Made by a program: the position numbers and the translations under genes
In this document: positions 1 to 43,477 of the stretch, in pieces
How positions within the stretch are numbered: the first letter of the stretch is position 1
How the letters are laid out: every line of letters starts with the position of its first letter
NCBI RefSeq assembly: GCF_030656875.1
Contig: NZ_CP130943.1
Span: forward strand, 3,534,001 to 3,598,000
DNA: 64,000 bases
Reading direction: 5' to 3'
From: Prescottella sp. R16
GTDB taxonomy: Bacteria > Actinomycetota > Actinomycetes > Mycobacteriales > Mycobacteriaceae
Notes under the pieces: model-generated
What the model saw: only the letters and a program-made list of their open reading frames with translations
The model's database searches: none
Told to the model about the DNA's origin: nothing

Positions 1-115
1 GAACCGCCGCCCTCGCGGACGGAGCGCCGGGTTCGACGCTGCGACACAGTCCGTGATCTCCGAGTCGGCGCTGACACGTTCGTCGAGCCTGACTGGGCCG
101 ACGCGATCGAGAGTT

Positions 116-158
116 TCATCCCCACGACCGCAGCCGGTCGGCGCGGTCGTGGGGATGA
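116..158 (-). terminator. Hairpin terminator after the WS/DGAT gene
   Basis: A perfect 16-bp inverted repeat (116-131 with 143-158, 11-nt loop) begins 18 nt past the stop codon of the minus-strand acyltransferase gene. No T-tract follows on either strand, so this would be the U-tract-poor kind common in actinobacteria. It could also end a plus-strand transcript entering from outside the window. Bases 1-115 hold no gene I can support. Confidence 0.7.
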
Positions 159-175
159 TGACCGAGAGCGAAACC

Positions 176-1543
176 TCATCCGTTCTGTGCTGCGGCCTCG
201 GCCTGTACCTCGTCGGCACGTACCTGCAAAGCCTCGAACTCGCTGACGAGAAGCCCTCGGTAGCCCTCCGGGTCCGGGAGAATCCCTGAGTCGAAGCAGA
301 CGGAGATCGTCAGCACATCACCGATCGACGCAATCATGTGGCTGACGCCACGACCGTCGACCACGCCGGTCATCTCCAACGACGACCGGACCGGCATGTC
401 GAGGAAGGACAGGTTGGCAGCCCCACGAGGGATATTGCTTGCGATGGTGTTCGAAAAGCTGATCTGATCGGCATTCCCCTGCTGCGGTGCCGGCAGTTTC
501 GTAGCAGCCCACAGCAGCGGAACAGGCACGTTCTCGACCCAGTTCTCGTTCCGTGCAGTCTCGCTGAACCGACGCTTCTCTACCGACGCCTTCTCGTGGA
601 TCGCCCTCAGCCGCCCCTCGGAATCGTCGATGTCCGTGCAGAGCGAGATCGACATGGAGCCGACCTGATTGCCGAGCACCGGTCCGGCCGTGCGCGTGGA
701 GATCGGCACATGTACCGCGAGCGAATGTTCCGGAAGTTCGCCGGCCATGTCCAGGTAGCTCCGCATGGCACCGGAGATGACGGCAAGTGCCACATCGTTG
801 ACGGTACATCCGCCCAACGTCCGCCCGACCCGCTTCATCTCCTGCACACCGAGAGTGACGAAGGTGTGCTCGGCTTCACCCGTGAGTTTTCCGTTCAGCC
901 TCGTGCGCGGAAGGAGAGGATGCGGTGACGCTACCGCCGTACGTGTGAACGATGTCAGTGACTTCCCGACCGCGCGAAGCAAACGCGTGAGTTTCACCGG
1001 CGTGTCCATCGCGGAGCGCAGGCCGGCGAACCGCTCCACCTCGAATCGCCACTGCTCACGCCGTTCGGGACCGAACAGGGTCCGTATGAGATGCGCGAGC
1101 GCCAGCCCATCGACCGCGGCGTGACTCATCTGGAAACCGACGACGGTTGCTGTCTCGGGGAATCCCTCGACGTCGGTTACGCCGGTGAACACCGACATTC
1201 GCCATGGCGGCATGCGCTCGGCCAGTGGTGTCATGCCGAGTCGAACCAACCGGCGTCCGATCTCGGACCATCCACTGGTCGTGCAGTGCTCCACTGTGAC
1301 GTGGTCACGTACGTCGACGCCGGTTTCGACCCACCGCGGATACGCCAGGTGTCCACGGATGGGTGTGATCGTGCTCGTCAAGAGCGGTGACCTGTCGATC
1401 CGTTCCAGGAGCCAGTCCTCGACATCGCGCCGGGTCGGTGGCTGTTCTCCTTCTTCGAAGATCAGGATGTTCGTCACACACGGGCTGTCCGAGAGCCAGA
1501 ACAGTGTGTCTGTAAACGACAGACGGGGGTCAACAGTCTCCAT
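176..1543 (-). CDS. WS/DGAT-type wax ester synthase/diacylglycerol acyltransferase (variant motif)
   Basis: A 455-residue protein of the wax ester synthase/acyl-CoA:diacylglycerol acyltransferase family, which transfers a fatty acyl group from acyl-CoA to a long-chain alcohol or diacylglycerol. The HHxxxDG site appears as SHAAVDG near residue 145, so the first histidine is serine while the second (catalytic) histidine and DG are kept. The later family block TVNDVALAVISGAMRSYL is present. Length matches the family. The ATG at 1543 is preceded by AAGGGG. It lies 550 bp downstream of a second family member on the same strand and is followed by a strong hairpin. Activity is likely but the substituted motif leaves some doubt; the acceptor is unknown and need not be a storage lipid. 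Confidence 0.85.
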   Translation of the reverse strand: METVDPRLSFTDTLFWLSDSPCVTNILIFEEGEQPPTRRDVEDWLLERIDRSPLLTSTITPIRGHLAYPRWVETGVDVRDHVTVEHCTTSGWSEIGRRLVRLGMTPLAERMPPWRMSVFTGVTDVEGFPETATVVGFQMSHAAVDGLALAHLIRTLFGPERREQWRFEVERFAGLRSAMDTPVKLTRLLRAVGKSLTSFTRTAVASPHPLLPRTRLNGKLTGEAEHTFVTLGVQEMKRVGRTLGGCTVNDVALAVISGAMRSYLDMAGELPEHSLAVHVPISTRTAGPVLGNQVGSMSISLCTDIDDSEGRLRAIHEKASVEKRRFSETARNENWVENVPVPLLWAATKLPAPQQGNADQISFSNTIASNIPRGAANLSFLDMPVRSSLEMTGVVDGRGVSHMIASIGDVLTISVCFDSGILPDPEGYRGLLVSEFEALQVRADEVQAEAAAQNG

Positions 1544-2093
1544 GGTTCACACCCCTTGAACTGCTGTCACCCGTGTAGACATACCTTCCACCCCACAAAG
1601 CCATCCGTTCCTCCCCTTCGCCCGTTCTGCCACTTGGAACGATGCGGTTGTGCTCCGCTTCCATCTGTAGGGCGCGGTCTGTCTGGCGATATGTAGATCG
1701 AACCGCTCGGCACCGTCCAACGGCATATCGCCCTGCGCAGCGGCGGCGGACCTTACCCCCGGTTCACGAGAACACGGGTGGCGGTTTACGCAGTTGATGC
1801 CAGCGTAACGGAGCGAAGGGGCTCGTAGACGTTCGGGGATCGGTGTCCGCACCAGGAGTACGGACACCGGGATGCTCACCCTCGCGGACAAGGGCCACGG
1901 CCTCGACGCTGACACCCGCTGCCGGAACACCATCCGGTCCGCGATACGCGCCCCAGCCGAACACGCGAACGCTCTGCAACGGATCAGCCTGTGCCCGTGG
2001 AGGATCGGGGCCGTCACTGCAGCGGCCCTCGTTCTTCCTCATCTACAAGCACCGGCCTGGTGAGGAAACCTCAGCGGAGTGTGCGGCCGATCC
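1544..2093. other. Intergenic stretch without a supported gene
   Basis: These 550 bp separate the two acyltransferase genes. Open frames here have no convincing start, composition or family resemblance. The only structure I see is a perfect 9-bp inverted repeat at 1841-1869 and a small TGAGG-AAA-CCTCA repeat near 2061. The promoter for the downstream acyltransferase presumably lies here, but I cannot place it. Confidence 0.5.
1841..1869. repeat. 9-bp perfect inverted repeat
   Basis: Arms cggtgtccg (1841-1849) and cggacaccg (1861-1869) flank an 11-nt spacer. It sits about 300 bp upstream of the first acyltransferase gene. It could be a regulator site or a transcript hairpin; nothing in the sequence decides. 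Confidence 0.4.
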
Positions 2094-3449
2094 TTATTCG
2101 GTGTGCGCAACCAACTCCGCGCAACCGCGGCGGATCAACTCCAGGTAAGCCGGTAGGTCCCGCATCTGCGACGGGTCCGCGGTCACGCTCACGGCAAGTC
2201 TGTCCCCGATCGACGAGATCCGGTGGGCGACGCCGCCGGGGTCGACGAGGGTGCTCATCCCGAAGTTTGCGAACACCGGCGAACCACACAGCTGCCATCC
2301 GTCGGCCGGTCCCATCGGCACGTTCGTCACCAGCACGTGTGCACCGGTGATCGTGGACGATGTCTTCGGAAGCGCCTCGAACACTCGCACGGCCGTCCGG
2401 ACGACGAACCCGGGCAGTCGTGGCGCCGACACCTCGGCGCGCACATTGGCCGGGCTCAGTTTGCGGTCGCGGTCGGTGCGTACCGCACGGTGCACGGCGT
2501 CGGCTCGCGCGACCGGATCCTCGATGCCGGCGTGTAGGTCGACGTATGCCGTCGTAAACCTGTTCCGGGTACCGGCGTCGAGCACGTCCCGGGTCGAGAC
2601 CGGAACGGACGCCACGATCGGGCCTTCGATATCGCCGAGGTATGTGGCGAGCGCACCCCCGATCACGGTCAGCACGAGGTCGTTCACGGTGACGTCACCC
2701 ATCCGGTGGGCTGCGCTGCGCAGTTCCGTGACACTGGAGAACACCGTGTCGACGACGCGGTCCGGGCCGAGTTTGCGGTTGATCGAGGTCCGCGGCAGCT
2801 GCGGCGGCGGGGATTTCCACAGCCCCTCCGCTTCCTCGGCTCGAACCTGCTTCTGGGCACGCACGAACCGGAGCAGGTCGACCGGCAGCCTGCCGAGCGT
2901 GACGGGCAGCATCGCGACCGCTTTCGCCATCGTGGCGAATCGTGACGTCGAGCCGGTCGGGGTGCACTCCGCAGCGATATCCGACGAGAACAGTGCTCGG
3001 GCGATCTCGGTGGCTCCCATGCCGTCGGCTACCGAATGGTGCATCTTCACGACCGCTACGTCCGACGGGTCGTCCCGGCCGTCGACGCCGCGCACACCCT
3101 GGATCAGGTGCACCTCCCACAGCGGCTTCGCCCAGTCGAACGGTTCGGCATGGATCGTCGGTAGCAGCACGCAGAGTTCGGCCCAGTCCTCGGCGGTGTG
3201 CACACGGATGTGGCGGTCCGGGGTGAACTGTGGATCGTCCGACCAGATCGGCAGTCCGATGTCGCCGAACGGTCTCACCATCCGCTGTCGGAGAGGCGCG
3301 AGGCTCGCCGCCCGATCCGCGATCCATCGGACGAGATCGCTCGCAGGTCGCCCGCTCGCTTCGAACGCGTAGGCGGACATCAATGTCTGTGGAGAGCAGG
3401 AGGTTTCGACGTACGCGAAGATTGCGTCGCGATACTCGACGGTACTCAT
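2094..3449 (-). CDS. WS/DGAT-type acyltransferase (canonical motif)
   Basis: A 451-residue member of the wax ester synthase/diacylglycerol acyltransferase family. The catalytic motif HHSVADG is intact near residue 140, preceded by VAVVKM. The second conserved block, TVNDLVLTVIGGALATYL, follows near residue 255. Unlike its downstream neighbour it keeps both histidines, so it is the more securely active of the pair. It starts 83 bp after the stop of the lipase gene on the same strand and may share its transcript; the ribosome site before the ATG is weak. The family makes triacylglycerol or wax esters, but some actinobacterial members acylate other lipids, so its acceptor is open. Confidence 0.88.
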   Translation of the reverse strand: MSTVEYRDAIFAYVETSCSPQTLMSAYAFEASGRPASDLVRWIADRAASLAPLRQRMVRPFGDIGLPIWSDDPQFTPDRHIRVHTAEDWAELCVLLPTIHAEPFDWAKPLWEVHLIQGVRGVDGRDDPSDVAVVKMHHSVADGMGATEIARALFSSDIAAECTPTGSTSRFATMAKAVAMLPVTLGRLPVDLLRFVRAQKQVRAEEAEGLWKSPPPQLPRTSINRKLGPDRVVDTVFSSVTELRSAAHRMGDVTVNDLVLTVIGGALATYLGDIEGPIVASVPVSTRDVLDAGTRNRFTTAYVDLHAGIEDPVARADAVHRAVRTDRDRKLSPANVRAEVSAPRLPGFVVRTAVRVFEALPKTSSTITGAHVLVTNVPMGPADGWQLCGSPVFANFGMSTLVDPGGVAHRISSIGDRLAVSVTADPSQMRDLPAYLELIRRGCAELVAHTE

Positions 3450-3532
3450 GGGATCACACGTTCCCGAAATCGGAGTCGAACAAACAGCAGATCGAATCTA
3501 TCCGAATGTGCGACCGGCTGCCCGGCAAGCGT

Positions 3533-4435
3533 TCAGCAGGGCGCAGGCACGTTCGCCGCGTAGACCGGGTCCAGCGCGGACTTCACGATGTGGACGGCGA
3601 CCGGGTCCGTGGTGAGTTGCATGTGGTCCACCACCGCCGACGAGCACACGTCCTGCACCCAGGTGTTGTGCACGGTCGCGCCGGAACCGGCGGTGAGGAA
3701 GGTGTTCTCGGGTGGGCTCGAGATCTTGTCGTCCCGGCTGGCCACCACGGTGTAGTCGACACCCGGTTCGGTGTCTCCGCCCTCGTTCAGTGCGCGCAGG
3801 AACGGTGATCCGACCATCTGCTGGACGTACGACGGCCCGAGGATGCTGTTGAGCAGCGACACCACCGGGATACCGAACTTCTCGGCGACCGCACCCAGGT
3901 ATTGGACGTCGCCGAACGTCGAACCGTGGTTGGTGGCCCCGAGCATGACGACCTTGCGGACCTTGTTCGCGCCGGGATCGGCCGGGTCGGCCCCGCCCTC
4001 GAACCGCAGGTATTGCCGAGCGACCACACCGCCCTGGGAGTGGCCGACGAGATCCACCTGGGCTGCCCCTGTCGCCGCGCGGACCTTTTCCACGAACGCG
4101 GACAGTTCCCGCGCGGATGCCGCGATGTCGGCGGTGCCGAGCATGTTCAGCAGGTCGACCGAGCCTGGGGGCATCCGGCCGTAGTCGAGAGCGAACACGC
4201 AGTACCCCTCGGCCGCGAGCGCCGGCGCCACCGTCTTCCATGTCGCGACGCTGCCCGCATTGGTGCCGTGCACCAGCACCACCGGCACCGGATGGGCGGC
4301 AGACGGGGCACACGACCAGTTGTTCGCGCCGGGAAGCGCATCCGCTGCCGGCTGCGCCGCCGCGATACCCGCGCTCACGATGGTCACCGCCCCCGCGAGC
4401 GCCGCACCGACAAGCGACTTCAACTTCGCCCTCAT
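3533..4435 (-). CDS. Secreted alpha/beta-hydrolase lipase (lipase class 2 type)
   Basis: A 300-residue lipase. The ATG at 4435 is chosen because it gives a classic signal peptide (MRAKLKSLVGAALAGAV, then AAAQPAADA as a cleavage region); the frame stays open 53 codons further upstream, but that extension looks non-coding. The oxyanion-hole segment is VVLVHGTN, the nucleophile elbow is GHSQG, and likely acid and base residues are the Asp of RDDKIS and the His of VVDHMQL. This matches secreted triacylglycerol lipases/esterases of actinobacteria. It lies between the glycosyltransferase and an acyltransferase on the same strand. The natural ester substrate cannot be read from sequence. Confidence 0.87.
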   Translation of the reverse strand: MRAKLKSLVGAALAGAVTIVSAGIAAAQPAADALPGANNWSCAPSAAHPVPVVLVHGTNAGSVATWKTVAPALAAEGYCVFALDYGRMPPGSVDLLNMLGTADIAASARELSAFVEKVRAATGAAQVDLVGHSQGGVVARQYLRFEGGADPADPGANKVRKVVMLGATNHGSTFGDVQYLGAVAEKFGIPVVSLLNSILGPSYVQQMVGSPFLRALNEGGDTEPGVDYTVVASRDDKISSPPENTFLTAGSGATVHNTWVQDVCSSAVVDHMQLTTDPVAVHIVKSALDPVYAANVPAPC

Positions 4436-4590
4436 CGGAGCGCACACACAGGCGTCGAACGGAAAAGCATACGGCTCACAGTACCGATTCAGGTTGTACT
4501 CGAGCCGCGCCCACGCACCTACCGGCAAGTACGCGTCGGAGATCACATTTTCCTGCGCCGGCACCGGCAGCGCATCGTCGGCCATCGCGC

Positions 4591-5442
4591 TCACGGAATC
4601 GGACGAGCCTCACGTTCAAGACGAAGCAGGCGCCAATCGTAGCGTCGCTCAACAGGATCCCACGTTCGTGCCGGGAAGTACCGAACGAAGTAGTTGACCA
4701 TCGACAGGACGACGTGCACGCGTGCCGCGAGCTGCAGATCCGCGCGCCCCCGCTCCCGGACGGTCGTCACCACCGACCGCGTGTAGCGGTAGTAGGCGCG
4801 TGGCGGGTCGAGGAGCCTGCGCCCGGACACCTGCGCGGCCATCGCCGGCGACAGCATGGTCCGGTACCCGGATTCGACCAGCGCCCACGCGAGATCCACG
4901 TCCTCCCAGATCCCCGGGGCGGTGTTCACCGCACCACGCACCGACATCCACGCCTTGCGGCGAATTGCCATGTTCGAACCGACGATGGTTGCGAACTGCA
5001 CCGGCTCACACCGCTTCCGTTCCGCGGGGTCGTCGACGTAGTACCGGACGAACGGATCGAACCTGAATCGCGGCATGTCGAAGTGGATCATCGCCCCGGT
5101 CACCGCGGCAACGTCCTCGTCGGCGGCCTCGAAGAAGGACGCCACCGCGTCGAACCAGCCCGGCTCGATCAGGGCATCGGCATCGATCCTCGCGATGATC
5201 TCCCCTGTCGCGGCATCGAAACCGGCGTTGCGCGCGTGCACGGTCCCCTGCACCGGGACATCGATCACCCGGATCGGTAGATGCGCCGCGTACTCCTCGA
5301 CGATCGCGCGGGTGCGGTCGGTCGAGTTGTTGTCACATACGAGAACCTCGTGCACGGCATCCCGTTGCACGAGGACACGATCGAGCGCACGAGCGATCGT
5401 CGCTTCCTCGTTGAAAACCGGGATGACCAGGGAAATCTGCAC
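4591..5442 (-). CDS. Family-2 (GT-A) glycosyltransferase
   Basis: A 283-residue inverting glycosyltransferase of family GT2. The N-terminus ISLVIPVFNEEATI is the usual nucleotide-sugar-binding start. DNNSTDRT and the metal-binding DxD in ARIDADALI follow, and WEDVDLAWAL provides the catalytic-base ED region. No membrane segment is evident, so it is probably cytosolic or peripheral. The start is GTG at 5442. The gene is the first one after the giant NRPS, separated from it by a strong hairpin, so it may have its own promoter. It could glycosylate the NRPS product or an envelope lipid; the acceptor is unknown and the link to the peptide is inference from position. Confidence 0.85.
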   Translation of the reverse strand: MQISLVIPVFNEEATIARALDRVLVQRDAVHEVLVCDNNSTDRTRAIVEEYAAHLPIRVIDVPVQGTVHARNAGFDAATGEIIARIDADALIEPGWFDAVASFFEAADEDVAAVTGAMIHFDMPRFRFDPFVRYYVDDPAERKRCEPVQFATIVGSNMAIRRKAWMSVRGAVNTAPGIWEDVDLAWALVESGYRTMLSPAMAAQVSGRRLLDPPRAYYRYTRSVVTTVRERGRADLQLAARVHVVLSMVNYFVRYFPARTWDPVERRYDWRLLRLEREARPIP

Positions 5443-5451
5443 GGCCGGGAG

Positions 5452-5457
5452 CGTATA
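5452..5457 (-). promoter_or_regulatory. Possible -10 box for the glycosyltransferase
   Basis: On the minus strand the hexamer TATACG, within TGGTATACGC, lies 9 nt before the GTG start. That would give a nearly leaderless transcript, which is common in actinobacteria. No good -35 box is visible, so this is tentative. Confidence 0.3.
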
Positions 5458-5537
5458 CCAGAAAACCGACCGACTCGCATGGAACGACGAAAGTCAGGCC
5501 ATTCGTCCCTATTTCGACGAAACGGGCAATACGGATG

Positions 5538-5578
5538 ACCGGGTGGTGGTATCGCCGACCGCGACACCACCACCCGGT
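5538..5578 (-). terminator. Hairpin terminator after the NRPS gene
   Basis: A perfect 13-bp stem (5538-5550 with 5566-5578) with a 15-nt loop starts 8 nt beyond the NRPS stop codon. No T-tract follows. Its position suggests that it ends or reduces the 35-kb transcript before the glycosyltransferase. Confidence 0.72.
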
Positions 5579-5585
5579 ACGGGAT

Positions 5586-40844
<35,259 letters not shown>

Positions 40845-40852
40845 CACTAAAT

Positions 40853-40857
40853 CTCCT
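40853..40857 (-). promoter_or_regulatory. Ribosome binding site deciding the NRPS start
   Basis: AGGAG on the minus strand sits 8 nt before GTG 40844 and 5 nt before GTG 40847. The in-frame ATG at 40871 and the open frame to 40886 lack a comparable site, which favours one of the two GTG codons. Confidence 0.6.
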
Positions 40858-41264
40858 GACACTCTCGTCATCAGCCCGTCCCCCACACACCCGTCGTCTC
40901 GACCGGGCGCCAGCGGGCGCCGCGCGGGCCCCGCTGAGAGCCTTTGCCATATTCCCCGCGGGTCGCCGGTAGATGCAAACTCGAGACCGTGCCGAAGCCT
41001 TCCTGCCTACCTGATCTATCGCGCCGGTGTTACAGACCGATCGGGGCGGCACCCCGCCGAATCTGCTCGACTGAAAGGGTACAAGGATTCGACCGATCTC
41101 CCCGGAAACGCGGACGGGTCGTGGCCTGCGCCTCGAATCGGCCGAGCGTGACAGAAACCTCACCCGGGCGCGAATCCCGGAGCCGAGACCCCGCCACCTT
41201 GTACTCTCCGTGAGCTGTCCGCGTCGTCGATGCGGCGGCGGCCTTCACGACCGTCTCCACTATG

Positions 41265-41269
41265 AGGAG
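41265..41269 (+). promoter_or_regulatory. Ribosome binding site deciding the asnB start
   Basis: AGGAG lies 10 nt before the GTG at 41280. The ATG at 41262 overlaps this site, so it cannot be the start. Starting at GTG places cysteine second, as the enzyme family requires. Confidence 0.8.
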
Positions 41270-41279
41270 TGTTCTTCCG

Positions 41280-42953
41280 GTGTGCTCGATCTTCGGCATC
41301 TTCGGCCTGTCGTCCGACGACGACCACACGACACTGCGAGCACACGCGGTGGAACTGTCCCGCCGGCAGCGGCACCGGGGCCCGGACTGGAGCGGGGTGT
41401 TCGCGGACGACGGCGCGATCCTGGTCCACGAGCGGCTGGCGATCGTCGACCCGGCCTCGGGTGCGCAGCCGTTGCGATCCCGGGACGGGCGGCTGGCACT
41501 CGCGGTGAACGGCGAGATCTACAACCATCGGCAGCTGCGTGACGGCCTCGGCTACGACTTCACGACCGGTTCGGACAGCGAGGTCGTCAACGCGCTGTAC
41601 CGGAGCACCGGCGGCACCGGGTTCGTGTCCGAATTGAACGGTATCTTCGCGTTCGCGCTGTGGGACCGGGACCGGCAGGCCGCGATCATCGCCCGCGATC
41701 CGATCGGAGTCTGTCCTCTCTATTGGGGGCACGACGCGGCGGGCCGGCTGCTGGTGGCATCGGAGATGAAGGCGCTCGTCGACGTGTGCGACGACGTCGC
41801 CCAGTTCCCGCCCGGCCACGTGTACGACACCGCGACGGGCGAGTTGCGCCGTTTCCACCACCGCGACTGGCGCGAGCACGACGCGACGGCCGGGACGACG
41901 ATCCCACCGGCGGCGCTGCGGGAGGCGTTCGAACAGGCGGTACACCGGCAGCTGATGACGGACGTCCCGTACGGCGTGTTGCTGTCCGGCGGTCTCGATT
42001 CCTCGCTGGTGGCAGCGTGCGCCGCGAAGTTCGCGCGGGACCGTGTCGAGGACGACGACCGCAGTGAGGCCTGGTGGCCGCGGCTGCACTCGTTCGCGAT
42101 CGGGCTGGACGGCTCCCCCGATCTGGCCGCCGCAGCGACGGCTGCAGAGATGCTGGGCACCCAGCACCACGGGTTCGTGTACACGTTCGAGGAGGGGCTC
42201 GATGCACTGCCGGAGGTGATCCGGCACATCGAAACGTACGACGTGACGACGATCCGGGCGTCGACACCGATGTTCCTGCTCGCTCGCCGCATCAAGGCGA
42301 TGGGCGTGAAGATGGTGCTGTCCGGTGAGGGGGCCGACGAGATCTTCGGCGGCTACCTCTACTTCCACAAGGCGCCGTCGGCGGAGGCGTTCCACGACGA
42401 GACGGTCCGCAAACTCGACGCACTGCACAACTACGACTGCCTGCGCGCCAACAAGTCGATGATGGCGTGGGGCGTGGAGGCACGGGTGCCGTTCCTCGAT
42501 CTCGAGTTCCTCGACACCGCGATGGGTATCGACGCGACCGCGAAGATGGCCGGGGCCGGCCGCATCGAGAAGCACATCGTGCGGGAGGCGTTCGACGGAG
42601 CCCTGCCCGACGAGATCCTGTGGCGGCAGAAGGAACAGTTCAGCGACGGCGTCGGCTACGGCTGGATCGACGGCCTCAAGGATCATGCCGAACTCGTCGT
42701 CACCGACGCCGAATTCGCCGAGGCGGCAGCACGTTTCCCGCACAATACCCCGGAGACGAAGGAGGCGTTCCTGTACCGCAGCCTCTTCGAACGCCACTTC
42801 CCCGGCACCGCTGCGGCGGCGACGGTGCCGGGCGGCAAGTCCATCGCGTGCTCGACACCCGCCGCGCTCGAGTGGGATCCGGAGTTCGCCGCCCTCGCCG
42901 ACCCGTCCGGGCGGGCCGTGCGCGGAGTGCACGACCAGGCCCTCGACGTGTGA
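41280..42953 (+). CDS. asnB: Asparagine synthetase B (glutamine-hydrolysing)
   Basis: A 557-residue enzyme that makes asparagine from aspartate, ATP and glutamine. With the GTG start the protein begins M-C-S-I-F-G-I-F, so Cys2 becomes the N-terminal glutaminase nucleophile. The N-terminal domain has RHRGPDWSG, HERLAIVDP and NGEIYNH; the synthetase domain has the pyrophosphate loop LSGGLDSSL, then DVTTIRASTP, LSGEGADEIFGGY and WGVEARVPFLD. It resembles E. coli AsnB from end to end, as I remember that sequence, which favours true asparagine synthesis over a tailoring amidotransferase. It is divergent from the NRPS and may supply Asn or Gln-type amide precursors to it; that link is inference from position. 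Confidence 0.93.
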   Translation: MCSIFGIFGLSSDDDHTTLRAHAVELSRRQRHRGPDWSGVFADDGAILVHERLAIVDPASGAQPLRSRDGRLALAVNGEIYNHRQLRDGLGYDFTTGSDSEVVNALYRSTGGTGFVSELNGIFAFALWDRDRQAAIIARDPIGVCPLYWGHDAAGRLLVASEMKALVDVCDDVAQFPPGHVYDTATGELRRFHHRDWREHDATAGTTIPPAALREAFEQAVHRQLMTDVPYGVLLSGGLDSSLVAACAAKFARDRVEDDDRSEAWWPRLHSFAIGLDGSPDLAAAATAAEMLGTQHHGFVYTFEEGLDALPEVIRHIETYDVTTIRASTPMFLLARRIKAMGVKMVLSGEGADEIFGGYLYFHKAPSAEAFHDETVRKLDALHNYDCLRANKSMMAWGVEARVPFLDLEFLDTAMGIDATAKMAGAGRIEKHIVREAFDGALPDEILWRQKEQFSDGVGYGWIDGLKDHAELVVTDAEFAEAAARFPHNTPETKEAFLYRSLFERHFPGTAAAATVPGGKSIACSTPAALEWDPEFAALADPSGRAVRGVHDQALDV

Positions 42954-42964
42954 GGCTTGCGGAT

Positions 42965-43006
42965 CGGCACGCGACGCGGTAGTTCTGGAACCAGCGTCGC
43001 GTGCCG
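42965..43006 (+). terminator. Hairpin terminator after asnB
   Basis: A perfect 13-bp stem (42965-42977 with 42994-43006) with a 16-nt loop starts 12 nt past the asnB stop. No T-tract follows. It separates asnB from the VOC gene. Confidence 0.68.
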
Positions 43007-43054
43007 TTGGCGGACTGCGTCAGGCATGGAGGCGCCGGACCCGAGGAGCTTTCC

Positions 43055-43441
43055 TTGGCTATCTCACTCGACCACACGATCGTCGCCGCGAACGACAAAC
43101 AGCATTCCGCATACTTCCTCACCACCCTGTTCGGGCTGCCGGACCCGGTTCCGGCCGGGCACTTCCTGAGTGTCGAACTGGAGAACGGTGTCACTCTCGA
43201 CTACGCCGAACCGCCACCTGGGACGGACGTGCAACCACAGCACTACGCGTTCCTGGTGTCGGAGAACGACTTCGACGCCGTCTACGGCCGCATCGTCGAC
43301 CGGAAGATCGAGCACTGGGCCGACCCGCGGCGGTCCGCGCACGGCATCAACCGGAACGACGGCGGACGCGGAACGTACTTCCTCGATCCGTCCGGGCACT
43401 TCCTGGAGATCATCACCCGGCGGTACGGGTCGAGCCGGTAG
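43055..43441 (+). CDS. VOC-superfamily protein (glyoxalase/dioxygenase fold)
   Basis: A small 128-residue protein of the vicinal-oxygen-chelate superfamily. The start is TTG at 43055, supported by GAGGAG six bases upstream and by the usual opening SLDHTIVAA; the frame is open 18 codons further but without homology. Likely metal ligands are the His of LDHTI, the His of QHYAF and the Glu of HFLEI, preceded by the YFLDPSGH motif. Members are dioxygenases, lyases or resistance proteins; single-domain members dimerise. The substrate is unknown. It is convergent with the acetoacetyl-CoA synthetase gene and shares a terminator hairpin with it. Confidence 0.82.
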   Translation: MAISLDHTIVAANDKQHSAYFLTTLFGLPDPVPAGHFLSVELENGVTLDYAEPPPGTDVQPQHYAFLVSENDFDAVYGRIVDRKIEHWADPRRSAHGINRNDGGRGTYFLDPSGHFLEIITRRYGSSR

Positions 43442-43445
43442 CCGG

Positions 43446-43477
43446 GGTTCGGGAAGCGGGTCACCGCTTCCCGAACC
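43446..43477. terminator. Bidirectional hairpin terminator between convergent genes
   Basis: A perfect 14-bp stem (43446-43459 with 43464-43477) with a 4-nt loop. It starts 4 nt after the VOC stop codon. It contains the end of the acetoacetyl-CoA synthetase gene, whose stop codon (43461-43463) lies in the loop. Being symmetric, it can serve both strands. Confidence 0.82.

Larger units (their letters stand above)
40845..41279. other. Divergent promoter region between NRPS and asnB
   Basis: About 435 bp with no supported gene; it must hold both divergent promoters. I see no iron box of the TTAGGTTAGGCTAACCTAA type, no clear -35/-10 pair and no long palindrome, only a small CGGGG-CGGCA-CCCCG hairpin near 41,040-41,055. 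Regulation of the NRPS therefore cannot be read here. Confidence 0.5.

Noticed and set aside
53..289. Short plus-strand frame at the left edge
   Set aside because: It runs across the terminator hairpin and into the antisense of the acyltransferase gene; it shows no coding character.
1547..2017. Possible small gene between the two acyltransferases
   Set aside because: The frame has no ribosome site, no family resemblance and unnatural composition.
40845..41279. Iron-regulated siderophore promoter for the NRPS
   Set aside because: The EntF-like C domain suggested a siderophore, but no iron-box palindrome, DHB gene, siderophore exporter or receptor is visible in the window.
41262..41279. ATG 41262 as the asnB start
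   Set aside because: It lies next to the AGGAG site and would bury the catalytic cysteine behind six extra residues.
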